In this document: one piece after another, positions 16,421-26,000 of the stretch
How positions within the stretch are numbered: the stretch's first letter is position 1
How the letters are laid out: the number at the start of each line of letters is the position of its first letter
From: Acidobacteriaceae bacterium
GTDB taxonomy: Bacteria; Acidobacteriota; Terriglobia; Terriglobales; SbA1
Length of the DNA stretch: 28,244 nt
NCBI GenBank assembly: GCA_019237515.1
Contig: JAFAGX010000231.1
Coordinates: 1-28,244 of the forward strand
Direction: 5' to 3'
Program-made: the position numbers and the translations under genes
The notes under the pieces: generated by a model
Told to the model about the DNA's origin: nothing
The model's input: only the letters and a program-made list of their open reading frames with translations
Database searches by the model: none

Positions 16421-16443
16421 ACCTCTGTGCCCTCTGTGGTTTC
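16421..16443. repeat. Short CACAGAGG-type intergenic repeat
   Basis: On the minus strand this reads CCACAGAGG then GCACAGAGGT, two near-identical 9-nt units in tandem. I know this kind of string as a frequent intergenic sequence in many environmental bacteria. Only one copy is in the window. Confidence 0.35.
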
Positions 16444-16462
16444 ACTCCGCAGAAATGAGCTT

Positions 16463-16702
16463 TTAGCGGCTCGCAAATGCCGATGCGTGTCCCCAGCGCC
16501 GTTGGATGGCCTTGAACGACACAGCCTGATACAGCGCGGCCAGACCCACCAGCGTGTAAACCGCCGAACTGAGCATCGACACTTCACCAAACCGCATGCC
16601 GAAAATAGCTGCTACCAGATCGAACCGGGCAATTCCGACCAGGCCCCAGTTCAGTCCACCGACAACGAGCAATACTGCTGCAATTACGTCAATCGTCTTC
16701 AT
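16463..16702 (-). CDS. DUF378 family small membrane protein
   Basis: The 79-residue product begins MKTIDVIAAVLLVVGGLNWGLVG, the hallmark of DUF378 (YuzA-like) proteins. It has a second hydrophobic helix (LSSAVYTLVGLAALYQAV) and a basic C-terminus. The ATG at 16700-16702 follows GGAGAG at a normal distance; an earlier in-frame start 11 codons upstream is less likely. It lies 35 nt after the fasciclin gene and is probably co-transcribed with it. The biochemical function of the family is unknown; it is an inner-membrane protein of two helices. Confidence 0.9.
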   Translation of the reverse strand: MKTIDVIAAVLLVVGGLNWGLVGIARFDLVAAIFGMRFGEVSMLSSAVYTLVGLAALYQAVSFKAIQRRWGHASAFASR

Positions 16703-16737
16703 GTGTTTTCTCTCCTTGGAATTTTGCCTTTTCACTT

Positions 16738-17229
16738 TCAGTCACCGTTGGGCAGGATCACGGTATCTATGACGTGGATCACGCCGTTGGAAGCGGGTAT
16801 GTCAGCTTTGACGACTTTTGCGTTATTCACCATAACGCTGTCGTCATGAACGCTTATGGCTATGGTTTGTCCATTAAGAGTCTTCGCGGAAGACAGTTTT
16901 GTGACCTCAGCTGCTGTGACCTTGCCCGGTACCACATGGTAGGTAAGGATCGCTTTCAGTTTTTCTTTGTTTTCAGGCTTAAGCAGTGAGTCGACAGTTC
17001 CTGAGGGCAGTTTGTTGAATGCAGCGTCCGTGGGAGCGAAGACGGTGAAGGGGCCCCCACTCTTCAGGGGACCTACGAGGTCAGCTGCCTTTAGGGCTGC
17101 CACCAGGGTGTTGAAAGAACCGGCCGCCACGGCGGTGTCTACTACGTCCTTCTCTTGCGTAGTCGCGCCCATTGCTGTGCTACCAATAAGGACTGCCAGG
17201 ATGAGCGCGAACTCGGTTGCTTGTTTCAT
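16738..17229 (-). CDS. Secreted fasciclin (FAS1) domain protein
   Basis: The 163-residue product has a signal peptide ([22 protein letters not shown], cleavage near residues 22-23). One complete FAS1 domain (about 27-160) follows, with the conserved blocks [15 protein letters not shown] (about 61-75), [11 protein letters not shown] (about 93-103) and [13 protein letters not shown] at the end. FAS1 proteins act in adhesion or as periplasmic/extracellular binding modules; single-domain bacterial forms are common and of unclear ligand. The GGAG site before the ATG is strong. It is first of a small unit with the DUF378 gene and is divergent from the XRE-cupin regulator, which may control it. Confidence 0.95.
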   Translation of the reverse strand: MKQATEFALILAVLIGSTAMGATTQEKDVVDTAVAAGSFNTLVAALKAADLVGPLKSGGPFTVFAPTDAAFNKLPSGTVDSLLKPENKEKLKAILTYHVVPGKVTAAEVTKLSSAKTLNGQTIAISVHDDSVMVNNAKVVKADIPASNGVIHVIDTVILPNGD

Positions 17230-17337
17230 TGCATCTCCTTTTCTAGTTGCACCTTGAACTCGTTCGATGTATTAACTGTAAAGCAAATAATTTATCCCAA
17301 CATGAAAATTAGACCCAAAACAAAAGTAATGTTCCTG

Positions 17338-17354
17338 GGAGTCAAATCAACTCC
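17338..17354. promoter_or_regulatory. Inverted repeat in the divergent fasciclin/XRE-cupin promoter region
   Basis: GGAGT (17338-17342) and ACTCC (17350-17354) with a 7-nt spacer, set in AT-rich DNA (AAAAATTTTT follows) 36 nt before the regulator start. It is a candidate operator for the XRE-cupin protein; the arms are short, so this is tentative. Confidence 0.35.
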
Positions 17355-17389
17355 AAAAATTTTTACTGTTGTGAAAAACAGGAGAGTGT

Positions 17390-17977
17390 GTGGCCAACAA
17401 AACCATCGTCGACGGACTTAAACCCTATGCGCTGGGAGAGAAACTTCGCGCACTGCGGCTGAAAAAAAGTATGGGTTTGGTCGAATTAGGCAAGCACACC
17501 GGCTTGTCGCCAGCCATGCTATCGAAACTGGAGAGAGGCAAGTTGTTTCCTACTCTGCCCACTCTGCTGAGGATTGCCATGGTGTTCGGAGTGGGTCTGG
17601 ATTATTTCTTTACCGACGAGCGCAAGCGTCATGTCGTTTCGATTGTGCGCAAGGATGAACGCCTGCGCTTTCCCGAAACTCCCGGCCGCTCAACGATCGC
17701 TTACCAGTTCGAGAGCCTCGATTTCAAAGCCACCGATCGAAGGCTGAACGCTTTCTACGCCGAATTCGAAGCAGTACCCACCGAAAAACGAAAGTTTCAT
17801 CAGCACGCTGGAGTCGAACTCCTTTATCTCATCAGTGGCACGCTGGAACTCACGATTGGCTCTGATACCCATATGCTGCAGGCAGAAGACGCTATTTACT
17901 TTGACTCTGCCGTGCGTCACAGCTATCACCGTGCCGGTAAACACTCCTGCAGCGCCGTGATCGTAACCGCAGCGTAA
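17390..17977 (+). CDS. XRE-family regulator with C-terminal cupin domain
   Basis: The 195-residue product starts at GTG (17390) with GGAGAG about 4 nt upstream. Residues ~14-70 are a helix-turn-helix of the XRE/Cro type (LGEKLRALRLKKSMGLVELGKHTG, LSPAMLSKLERGKLFPTLPTL). Residues ~115-190 are a cupin barrel (KFHQHAGVELLYLISGTLEL, DAIYFDSAVRHSYHR) that may bind a small ligand or metal. Such regulators control small-molecule catabolism or stress genes. It diverges from the fasciclin-DUF378 unit over a 160-bp AT-rich gap, so those genes and its own are likely targets. The ligand is unknown. It converges with the M48 peptidase gene 38 nt downstream. Confidence 0.93.
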   Translation: MANKTIVDGLKPYALGEKLRALRLKKSMGLVELGKHTGLSPAMLSKLERGKLFPTLPTLLRIAMVFGVGLDYFFTDERKRHVVSIVRKDERLRFPETPGRSTIAYQFESLDFKATDRRLNAFYAEFEAVPTEKRKFHQHAGVELLYLISGTLELTIGSDTHMLQAEDAIYFDSAVRHSYHRAGKHSCSAVIVTAA

Positions 17978-18015
17978 GGCGGTCCGCAGAGGGGTTCGGT
18001 TGGGTTTGGGCTAGC

Positions 18016-19728
18016 TCACTCGCGCGCCGCCGGGAATGTGGCGCTCTCTTGCTGCCCCAATGGTGCAACTGCAACTTTGTCCGGAGCCGCTGGCTGCAGT
18101 CTTGTGACATACGGGAAAAAGGGCGTGACTTCAAAAGGCATCTTCTCGCGGGCGGATAGCAGTGCCACCGGTTTCGCCTTCAATAGTTCCACCCGATTGC
18201 TCCACGGGTCCAATCGAACTCTTCCGCCGAGAGGCAAAGCGGCAATCTGATCTACACGACGCATTTCGAGCTGAGGTGCCGAACTGAGCAGCGCGGACAT
18301 CCGTATGCTTTTTCCACCGGCCAGGCTGTTCCCAAGGTGGGGCCGAATCAAATGCTTCAATTCGGGCGCACGTGTCTGCAGCGCTTCCAGGAAAAGCCCG
18401 GCAGTACTCAACTTGTCTTTGTATGGTGAATGGGCGAGCAGGCTCAGCGCCCTCTGGTCTGCGGCTTCTTCATCGACCGCGTCGCGAGTGAAGTCCAGGC
18501 GCTCAAAAGTCTTTTCGTCGGGGAAGAACAAGCGATCGTTGAAAGCTAGATTCGTATCGAAGCGGTGCCCAAGCGCGATGTGACTCAGTTCATGCGCTAA
18601 CACCATGGCCAGTGAAGCCTCATCCGGAAGGACATCGAGCAGGCCCCGGCTCACAACGATCGTACGCCCAATGGTGAACGACTCGAACGGCTCGGTCAGC
18701 AAGACTCGACAGCGTACGTCGGGAACATTGGTAAGGTTGTTCGTTACGATTAGATTGTTCACCACCGTCTGCAGCACTTTGTCCACATCTCCCGGCGGTG
18801 CAAGCAACCCAATCTTCTGCAGACGCTCTACCGCATTTTCTTCCGCTTGGCGCTCCCAAGCACGCTCGGCTTCGATGGGAGTGGCATCTTGTGCCGACTC
18901 GCTTTGGTCCCGAACTGTTTGCAAGGAGTCAACCTGGATTTGCGTGAACTCCTGGTTATAGGCGAGACGTTGCTGGTCGTAGTCCCACAACCGCGTCTGG
19001 GCCTTGAAGTGGGGTGTCTGGCTGCTCTTGTTATTCCGGAGCTTACTATCGGACTCTTCGCTGTAGATGTACGCGGGCAACCACACCCCGGGACGCAGAT
19101 TCAGTCTCCAGCTATCAAAGTGCAGATACGAGTTGCGCTGATTTGGTGAGTAGGTGCCATTGATACGGACAATGTTGTAGTCCTGATCCTCTACCCAGAT
19201 CCTTCCCAGAAAACGTCCATCGCTCATGTGATTTTTCGGCTGAACGTCAATCACCAGGCAACGGACCTCTCCCAGGAATTCCCGCCGCACGAAGGTGAAG
19301 TCGTAGAAGTTTTTCTGGAAATCCTCATCGAGCATGAGCCGATTGAGAAAACGCTTGCCGAAGCCGGGCTGTTTCATGAACCAGCGATTGTCGATACCAT
19401 TACTCGTATCCAGGCGTCCCAGAAAATATTCATCACTCACCGGAACGAGATTGTGGTCGTGGTTATTCTTCAAGTTCTGGATGTAGGTCTCCAGTAATGG
19501 ATGCATGTGTCGCATTTGCGCCACGAAGGAATGCTCGCGCTCCACTACCCGATCGATTACCTGGTTGAACGACTCTGATGACGGCGCTGGCGTCGCAAGT
19601 TCACTGGAGTCGGCCGATTCTGCTTTCACTGCTGGGGTGCCGGATGGCGATTCTTCTTGCGCAGAACTCCAAAGCGGAATCGTTAAGAATATGACCACGA
19701 ATGCGATCGTCTTTGTTTTATTGCGCAT
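18016..19728 (-). CDS. Secreted M48-family zinc metallopeptidase
   Basis: The 570-residue product has a signal peptide (MRNKTKTIAFVVIFLTIPLWSSAQ). A long N-terminal region follows (about 60-290, resembling outer-membrane lipoprotein-sorting beta folds: RREFLGEVRCLVIDV, LGRIWVEDQDYNIVR). The M48 zinc site HELSH is at 379-383, with a third ligand probably in DEEAADQRAL about 40 residues on. Related BepA/LoiP-type enzymes act in periplasmic envelope quality control. The ATG at 19726-19728 is preferred to a TTG 6 codons upstream. It follows the TonB-like gene by 22 nt and is likely co-transcribed. The N-terminal part makes it longer than classical M48 proteins; its role is not known. Confidence 0.88.
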   Translation of the reverse strand: MRNKTKTIAFVVIFLTIPLWSSAQEESPSGTPAVKAESADSSELATPAPSSESFNQVIDRVVEREHSFVAQMRHMHPLLETYIQNLKNNHDHNLVPVSDEYFLGRLDTSNGIDNRWFMKQPGFGKRFLNRLMLDEDFQKNFYDFTFVRREFLGEVRCLVIDVQPKNHMSDGRFLGRIWVEDQDYNIVRINGTYSPNQRNSYLHFDSWRLNLRPGVWLPAYIYSEESDSKLRNNKSSQTPHFKAQTRLWDYDQQRLAYNQEFTQIQVDSLQTVRDQSESAQDATPIEAERAWERQAEENAVERLQKIGLLAPPGDVDKVLQTVVNNLIVTNNLTNVPDVRCRVLLTEPFESFTIGRTIVVSRGLLDVLPDEASLAMVLAHELSHIALGHRFDTNLAFNDRLFFPDEKTFERLDFTRDAVDEEAADQRALSLLAHSPYKDKLSTAGLFLEALQTRAPELKHLIRPHLGNSLAGGKSIRMSALLSSAPQLEMRRVDQIAALPLGGRVRLDPWSNRVELLKAKPVALLSAREKMPFEVTPFFPYVTRLQPAAPDKVAVAPLGQQESATFPAARE

Positions 19729-19750
19729 AAATTCAAATCCCCGCAATCGG

Positions 19751-20788
19751 CTAAGCTAGTTGAAAAATGATGTGCAAGACCGTGGTTGAATCCGTAGGCT
19801 GGCCGTTTTGCACGGCCGGCTTAAAGCGAATCTGTTCCGCGGCATGGATCGCGCTCTCATCCAGACCATGCCCGAGTCCTCGTACCACCCTTACCACTCG
19901 CAATTGACCCGAAGCCTCCAGCAACACTTCAAGCAAAACTTCACCTTCTACGCGTAACTTACGTGCTTCTTCAGTGTAAGTCGGACTCGGTTTCGAAAGA
20001 ATCTCTGCCGGCAATGTTTTGGCTGCGTCATCCCTCGCTTTGGAACGCACGGGTGTTGCCACCGGGCCATTCGCATCCGAAAAGGCCCCCTGCCGGATAG
20101 TTCCGTTCCCACGAGAAGCGGACAGATTTCCGCTGCCATCTCCAGTGGCCAATCCACTCCCAAACCCCGCGCTGGCCACCACTCCGCGCACCCCTCGTGC
20201 GCCCCCCGTTCCGTTGCCGTTGCCCGGACCGGTAGGCAGATCGAACGCCCCTGATTTCGCGATGGTTGTCGGCCGCACACTTGTGGGCATTGCAGCTACA
20301 CCATTGGGATCGCCGAATCCACCGGTCTGCACGTTTCGTGGTGCCTGCGGCAGAGTCGGAGCCGCCGAACTGCCCGTCGAAAACACGTCGGTTTTTACGA
20401 GTGCGCGCGGGACTACCGGAGCGGCGGGAGCCAAGGCTAGCTGCTGGCTTTCAGCTGGCAAGCTGGGCGGGTCGATCTCCAATTTTGGCTGCGGATGCTC
20501 CACCGGTGCCGGAAGCTCCCGCGGCACAACTAGTCGCGCAACCCTTTGTGGTTTCTGAAACACGGACACTGGAGCCGGTTCGTGGTTTATGACCGCGGGC
20601 GTACTCACTAACGGCACGAAATGAGAATCGTGCGCGGGCGGCCTTAAGATCGCGGGATGCAGGACGGCGAGCCATGCCAGCACCATGACCGACAGCGTCT
20701 GCACGCCCATGCTGAGAACAAACTGCGTCCAGGGCGGGGGTGGTTCCGGCAAAAGAGCAAACTGCGCCTGTTGCGGCATAGACGGCAT
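19751..20788 (-). CDS. TonB-family energy transducer-like protein
   Basis: The 345-residue product has a short cytosolic lead with prolines (PEPPPPW), one membrane helix (about 22-47), a Pro-rich linker (about 60-130) and a Gly-rich linker (about 150-250). The C-terminal TonB domain (about 260-345) shows SPTYTEEARKLRVEGEVLLEV and a final IRFKPAVQNGQP. TonB proteins pass energy from the inner membrane to outer-membrane receptors. The Gly-rich part holds a repeated G-x-F-x-D-x-N-G-like unit (TGGFGDPNG, KSGAFDLPTG, RQGAFSDANG). No exbB/exbD lies nearby. It is a TonB-like C-domain protein of the acidobacterial kind; whether it powers transport or does another job is open. Confidence 0.9.
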   Translation of the reverse strand: MPSMPQQAQFALLPEPPPPWTQFVLSMGVQTLSVMVLAWLAVLHPAILRPPAHDSHFVPLVSTPAVINHEPAPVSVFQKPQRVARLVVPRELPAPVEHPQPKLEIDPPSLPAESQQLALAPAAPVVPRALVKTDVFSTGSSAAPTLPQAPRNVQTGGFGDPNGVAAMPTSVRPTTIAKSGAFDLPTGPGNGNGTGGARGVRGVVASAGFGSGLATGDGSGNLSASRGNGTIRQGAFSDANGPVATPVRSKARDDAAKTLPAEILSKPSPTYTEEARKLRVEGEVLLEVLLEASGQLRVVRVVRGLGHGLDESAIHAAEQIRFKPAVQNGQPTDSTTVLHIIFQLA

Positions 20789-20856
20789 AACCGTTTGGAA
20801 TCCTGTGTTGAAACTTCTTAAGCCGGGCCGGTTAGAAGGCCTGGGAGACGGGTAAC

Positions 20857-20875
20857 GACATTGTACCCCAATGTC
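20857..20875. promoter_or_regulatory. Short inverted repeat upstream of the TonB-like gene
   Basis: GACATTG (20857-20863) and CAATGTC (20869-20875) with a 5-nt spacer, about 70 nt before the TonB ATG. It could be an operator; no matching copy was seen elsewhere in the window. Confidence 0.3.
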
Positions 20876-21026
20876 TTCGCAACGCGCACTCTAAGACAGG
20901 AATCGTAGCGGGTCAGTCTAATTTCAGGTTGCTTTGGGATTTTGAATGTAAGGTCTCAATGACGCGTTTGTAGCTTCGCATCAAATCGCTCACGTGTCCG
21001 ATCTTGGACTACTCATTTAGACCTCG

Positions 21027-21719
21027 TCACGCCAAGTGAACCGCGTACCAGGAGGGCTGGAGCTTCGCCGCTATCTTCACCAGGTCGGGAAGGGAATTCG
21101 CTTTCATCTTTTGCATGACCTTGCCGCGATGCGCCTTAACCGTGATTTCGCTAATCCCAAGTTCTCCACCGACTTGCTTGTTCAATAAGCCGGAGACCAC
21201 GAGCTTCATGACTTGCCGCTCCCGAAGAGTGAGTGAAGAGTACCGGCTCCGAAAGTCGAGAATCTCGATTTCGCGAGGAAGACTCGCCTCGCTGCGCTCC
21301 AGGCTTTGACGGATCGCGCTCAATAAAACGTCATCGCTGAATGGCTTCACAAAAAAATCGACGGCGCCGGCCTTCATCGCTTGCACCGTGGTTGGAATGT
21401 CTTCGCAGCCAGAAATGATGATAATGGGCATTTCGCCACGCTCTCGGGCGATTCGTCGCTGCAATTCGAGGCCTCCCAAATCTTTGGCAGAGAGAGAAAG
21501 AAGCAGGCAACTCGGGACCAGTGGACGTGGACGCAGCAAGAACTCTCGAGTTGACTCGAAAGTCTCGGGTTGCCAGCCCTGCGAGCTAATCAGCAATTCC
21601 AAAGTGTCCCGCACGCCTGGATCTTCATCAACAACGAAGACGATGGGGGTGACATCTGGTGTGATATCCGGAATCGAGTACGACCCGAGCTGATGCCCTG
21701 CTGCCTGCATTGAACCCAT
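21027..21719 (-). CDS. FixJ-type response regulator with Ser in place of the phospho-acceptor Asp
   Basis: The 230-residue product has a receiver-like domain (about 24-140) and a LuxR-type helix-turn-helix (about 162-225, LTLRERQVMKLVVSGLLNKQV, SEITVKAHRGKVMQKM). The acidic pocket VVDED and the conserved lysine in VKPF are present. Where FixJ-like proteins read LLLD, this one reads CLLLSLSAKD, so the usual phosphorylation site is Ser75. The codon is TCT and cannot be a simple misreading of the frame. It is probably phosphorylation-independent or controlled some other way. The ATG at 21717-21719 has an AAGGAG site 5 nt upstream, better than the GTG two codons earlier. No kinase gene is adjacent in its own unit. 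Confidence 0.92.
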   Translation of the reverse strand: MGSMQAAGHQLGSYSIPDITPDVTPIVFVVDEDPGVRDTLELLISSQGWQPETFESTREFLLRPRPLVPSCLLLSLSAKDLGGLELQRRIARERGEMPIIIISGCEDIPTTVQAMKAGAVDFFVKPFSDDVLLSAIRQSLERSEASLPREIEILDFRSRYSSLTLRERQVMKLVVSGLLNKQVGGELGISEITVKAHRGKVMQKMKANSLPDLVKIAAKLQPSWYAVHLA

Positions 21720-21724
21720 GACCA

Positions 21725-21730
21725 CTCCTT
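21725..21730 (-). promoter_or_regulatory. Ribosome binding site of the FixJ-type regulator
   Basis: AAGGAG on the minus strand, 5 nt before the ATG at 21717-21719; it sets the start at that ATG instead of the GTG at 21725. Confidence 0.6.
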
Positions 21731-21906
21731 ACCTTTTTTGTTATGCGCCAGTGTGACTGCCATTCCGTTGGCGCCCCACGATCTCTGGTGCTTCGTGTCA
21801 TGATTAATTTTTCAAATTCCAGAACTGGGCACATCCCGCAATGCAGTGTTTTTTCGTTACCACAGAAGGCTGGCAGCCACGTAACACCTTCGAGGTAGGG
21901 CGAGAT

Positions 21907-22305
21907 TCAAGCTTCGTTGGACGAGCGTGGCCTGGCAGGAATGATGATCTCGCGGCGTCCATGGCGTCGCGCATCCAGCGAATAAGCCCCAGGCCCAAGG
22001 CACAAGAGAGCGGCCGCGATAACGGCTATAAACACCGCGAAAAGCTTGGCCGTTACTATGGGAACAGGTGGCAGTGAAAGAATTGTTCCCAGGCTAATCA
22101 GAGCGCTGAGCGTACAGGCAATGGAAGTGAAGAGACCCAGTAAGACGAACACGCCACAGCCCACGGCAACTATTGCCAGGATTAGGGTCAACGTCTTTAA
22201 TTCGTGTTGCGGCATCCAGGAGATCGCGGCGAAAAATACCAGCGCTGATCCCACCATCACGCGCAGCAACACAAGGCCAACCCCGGGTGCGCCGTCGGGG
22301 AACAT
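21907..22305 (-). CDS. DoxX-like membrane protein
   Basis: The ~132-residue product has four hydrophobic helices: GVGLVLLRVMVGSALVFFA, LKTLTLILAIVAVGCGVFVLLG, a middle TSIACTLSALISLGTIL and FAVFIAVIAAALLCLGPGAYSLDARR. The last segment ending GPGAYSLDAR is typical of DoxX/DoxD-like proteins. These are small membrane proteins linked to redox or respiratory functions; the exact role is unknown. The start is uncertain. ATG at 22303-22305 has no good ribosome binding site, a TTG at 22338 is possible, and the frame stays open into the end of the NarL-type gene. It follows that gene on the same strand and may belong to the same transcript. Confidence 0.75.
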   Translation of the reverse strand: MFPDGAPGVGLVLLRVMVGSALVFFAAISWMPQHELKTLTLILAIVAVGCGVFVLLGLFTSIACTLSALISLGTILSLPPVPIVTAKLFAVFIAVIAAALLCLGPGAYSLDARRHGRREIIIPARPRSSNEA

Positions 22306-22438
22306 CGGAAACGTCGATCTTAGTGTCAGCCTGCTCAACGCTACCAGCCTAGACTCTCTCTGAATTGAGCGAATCCCTAGAGCTTGGAGTCTTTTCCTAC
22401 CACTATCGGGGTATCTGGCTTCGCCTGCAGGAGGAAAT

Positions 22439-23068
22439 TCAGAGCTGAATAATTCCGCGACGCACGGCAATGGCGACCGCTTGGGTGCGGTCGCTCGCGC
22501 CTAGCTTTTCCATGATGTGTTTGATGTGTACTTTTACGGTTTCTTCGGTAATAAAAAGCTTTCCCGCTATATCGCGGTTTCGATTACCGCCCGCAATCTC
22601 TCGCAGTACCTCCACTTCGCGCCCGGTGAGGGATTCGTCACTGTAGTGTTCGGCGAGGTGGGCAGCGATCTCGGCAGGAATTCGTTTCTTGCCCGCGTGA
22701 ACCTGGCGGATGACTTCCACAAGTTCTTTCGGCGGCATGCTTTTCAGTACATACGCTCGCGCACCGGCTTGGAGCGCCCGCTGAATCTCTACATCGCCAG
22801 CAAAGGTCGTCAAAATAATGATGCGGGCATCGGGAAATTCCGAACGGATCGCCATCATGGCATCAATGCCGCTCATGTCGGGAAGTCGAAGGTCCATCAG
22901 GGTGACATCGGGAGTGTGTTCCCGGAATCGCTGAATCGCGTCCCGCCCATTCGACGCTTCTGCCACCAATAGCAGGTCAGGTTGGTTTCGAATGACGGTC
23001 GCGAGTCCCTCATGGACCAATGGATGATCATCCACGCTAAAAACTCGAATGCTTCCAGGAACAGTCAT
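22439..23068 (-). CDS. NarL/LuxR-family response regulator
   Basis: The 209-residue product has a complete receiver (about 6-122), with acidic residues D13-D14, phospho-acceptor D59 in TLMDLRLPDMSG, T87 and K109. The C-terminal LuxR-type HTH (about 143-205) shows SLTGREVEVLREIAGGNRN and EETVKVHIKHIMEKL. Its ATG directly follows the TAA of the large sensor kinase, so the two are translated together and form a cognate pair: the kinase's HisKA_3 type regularly pairs with NarL-type regulators. Likely targets include the GH16-like lipoprotein gene upstream or its own operon, but no binding site was identified. Confidence 0.96.
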   Translation of the reverse strand: MTVPGSIRVFSVDDHPLVHEGLATVIRNQPDLLLVAEASNGRDAIQRFREHTPDVTLMDLRLPDMSGIDAMMAIRSEFPDARIIILTTFAGDVEIQRALQAGARAYVLKSMPPKELVEVIRQVHAGKKRIPAEIAAHLAEHYSDESLTGREVEVLREIAGGNRNRDIAGKLFITEETVKVHIKHIMEKLGASDRTQAVAIAVRRGIIQL

Positions 23069-26000
23069 TTATCCCGCCCGCTGCGTTTGCGCTTTTTCTT
23101 TACGCCTGCGATTCAGGTTCTGAAACCATTTGGACGCCGGACGCGACGCATTGGATTCGAAAGCTACCTCCCCGGGTACACGAAGCTCAACCTCGGTTCC
23201 ACTTCCCGGCCGGCTCATGACTTTGACTTTTGCGCCAATTCTTTCGGCTCGCTCACGCATGCCGGACAATCCCCAATGTCCATCACGGCCGGTCTTCAGC
23301 ATTTCTGGGTCAATCCCGCACCCATTGTCTCGGATCACTATGGTCAACAACGTCGGAGCATACTCCAACTCCAATTCCACACTGCTCGCCCGGGAGTGGC
23401 GGAACGCATTCACCAGCGCTTCCCGGCCGATGCTGTAAACATCGTCGCGAACCACAGAGCGCAGCGGAAGCGACGGTCCTTCGACCACCACGCGGAAATC
23501 AATTCCATCTTCACTCCCAAGCTCCTGCGGTACTCTCGAAAGCGCGCTAACCAGTTCCTGCGGGCTCTCAATCGGTGACCGCAATCCGCGTAAAGTGTTC
23601 CGCCCTTCATCGATGACCCGTCCCATCAAATTCACTACCCGATTCAGCGTCGCGCGGGCAGGGGAGTCATCCGGCAATTGATCCACACCCACATGCAGCT
23701 GCATGGACGCGCTGAGGACGCCTTGCAACAGGGTGTCATGCAAATCCTGAGCTATGCGTGTCCGCTCCGCGAGTCGCTCTTCAAATCGGGCGTTTAGCAG
23801 CCGGGTAACTTGGCGCACTCGCAATCGATAGACCATCAAAATCGCCAGTCCGGCGCTAAGCACAAGCCCAAAGCGAAACCACCACGTTTGCCAAAGAGTG
23901 GGAGTTACCGAAAGTTCAAGTCCAGCCTCAGCGCCGTTCCACTGTCCCTCACCGTTCGACGCAATAACCCGGAACCGGTATGAACCCGCATGGAGGTTTG
24001 TATATATCGCGGTCTGCATCGGAGTGGGCTCGCTCCAGTCCTGATCAAAACCGTCCAGCCGATATCGGTAGCGCACTTTGTCTGGGTTGGAAAGACTCAA
24101 TCCAAGGCAATCAAATACGATTCTCTGACGAGCAGAGGAAATCTGAATAGGAAGCTGGGCCGGAAACGGGTTACCGTCCACCGTGACGGTCTCGACGTGA
24201 ACCAGGGCCCCTGGAGAACTAACCGCAGCCCGGTTTGGATCCACCACGGAAAGCCCGCGATTCATCGAGAACCAGATTCGCCCGAGACCATCCTCCACAA
24301 CTGACGCATCCCGCTTCACGCCTTCCGTCCCTAGCAGTCCATCAGGAACTCCATAGTCGCGGACATCCCCGTCGTTCAAACGGTCCTGCAACAGACCCGC
24401 CGGGTTCACGCGAAGAACATGACTCGAAGTTGCGATCCAAAGCGACCCATTATGATCTTCTGCGATTCCAAATATCGGCTCATGCAGTTCTTCTGGCGCT
24501 TGAACCGGTACCTTGATGTGATCTGAGTCGAGGAAGGCAATCCCGGCAGTACTGCCGATCCAGACTACTCCTTTGGAATCCGCTAGCACACAGGTGAGGT
24601 CTGCTGAGGGCAGGCCATCCTTTACGCCGTAAACACGCCATCGGCCTTTCGAAAAAGAGTTCAACCCATTGGATGTGGCGAGCCACAGCGTGCCGTCGCG
24701 GCTCTCCGCGATCGAAGTAACCGTATTCGACGACATTCCATTGGCGACTGTATAGGTTGAGAAGCGTCCGTTTCTGAATGCGCTGATTCCGCTGCCCAGA
24801 GTTCCAGCCCATACCGTTCCATCGCGGCTCTGGAACACCGAATAAACGCTGTTTTGGGCAAGCCCGTCCGCGGTTGTGTAGGTCTTGGCGTTGATCGAAG
24901 CACCGCTGGTTCGCAGAACCGTAAGTCCGCCGCGTTGTCTGCCCACCCAGACTTCGTTGCTGCGGCCGGAAATGGAATAAATCACGTCTTCCGCTAAGCC
25001 GGCTTCCGACACTTTGGCATGCCGGGCGCCCTTCCTCCAATACAATCCGCCATCCAACGGAGCAAACCACGTGCGTCCATCCTCGTCCACAAAGACTGGG
25101 CCATTCCTCTCGGACGGCAGACCATCCGCGAGTGAGTAGCTGACAAAAACACTATCCCGCAGACGCTCAAGGTCGCTAGGACCACCGATCCATAAATTAT
25201 GTTCTCGATCCTCGAACAATGCGCTCACGGCAGTGTTGGTTGCTTTCTCGATCGAACCCTCGTTCGCGTTGTATCGGAGCAGTCCGTGTGTGGTACCCAC
25301 CCAGATGTTGGAGTCAGTATCCCGGGCTAACGAAAGAATCTCGACGTGCTGGAATGTCGGTGGCACACCCGAATGGGTAAATTCAGTACCAGTCCAACGT
25401 ACAACTCCCGTGTCGGTTCCAATCCACAACTGCTGATCTTGGAGTGGCAAAATGCTTGTGATTTTCTTGCCAGGCAAGCCGTAGGGTACCGCTGGTCGGC
25501 CCGTCGTTAGCAAGAATAGCCCTCTGTTCTCCGTGCCCAACCAGATCTTGCCATCGTCTGTGGCAGCCATCGAAATCACAGCGGAGGTAGGCGCAGCTAA
25601 CAAATGCGAAGTCACGCCGGTGGACCAACTGAGACGCGTGTTTCTTTGGTCGGGAAGCACTCCATTCGCTTTTGCCACCGGGTCCTCAAACACCGGACCC
25701 GCGGAAATCGCCTTGAATTGCTTGCCATCGTAGGCCAGAGTTCCCTTGGCAAGCGATGAGGCCAACGCTCCACCACCCGGATTCAGACAAATTGCTGTTA
25801 TCCCGTTTTCGGCTTCGCCCCGAATGAGCTCAAACACGCCCCCGTGATATCGAAGGAGCTTCGTGTTCTGCAATAGAACCCACAGGTCCCCCTTCTCATC
25901 CGCCAGAAGTCCCTTTACGGGGCCGATTGAGAATGCATTCGGTGCAGCCTGCTCGAATTTCCGGAAGCTCACGCCGTCGAAACGGATCAGGCCTCGGTCC

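Noticed and set aside
16360..16590. N-terminal extension of the photolyase by 77 residues
   Set aside because: The sequence reads through the hairpin and a CACAGAGG repeat and crosses the DUF378 gene on the same strand; it is not photolyase-like.
20913..20993. Possible 26-residue peptide (minus strand, GTG start, VSDLMRSYKRVIETLHSKSQ...)
   Set aside because: It looks somewhat protein-like, but it has no good ribosome binding site and no homologue that I can recall; too short to support.
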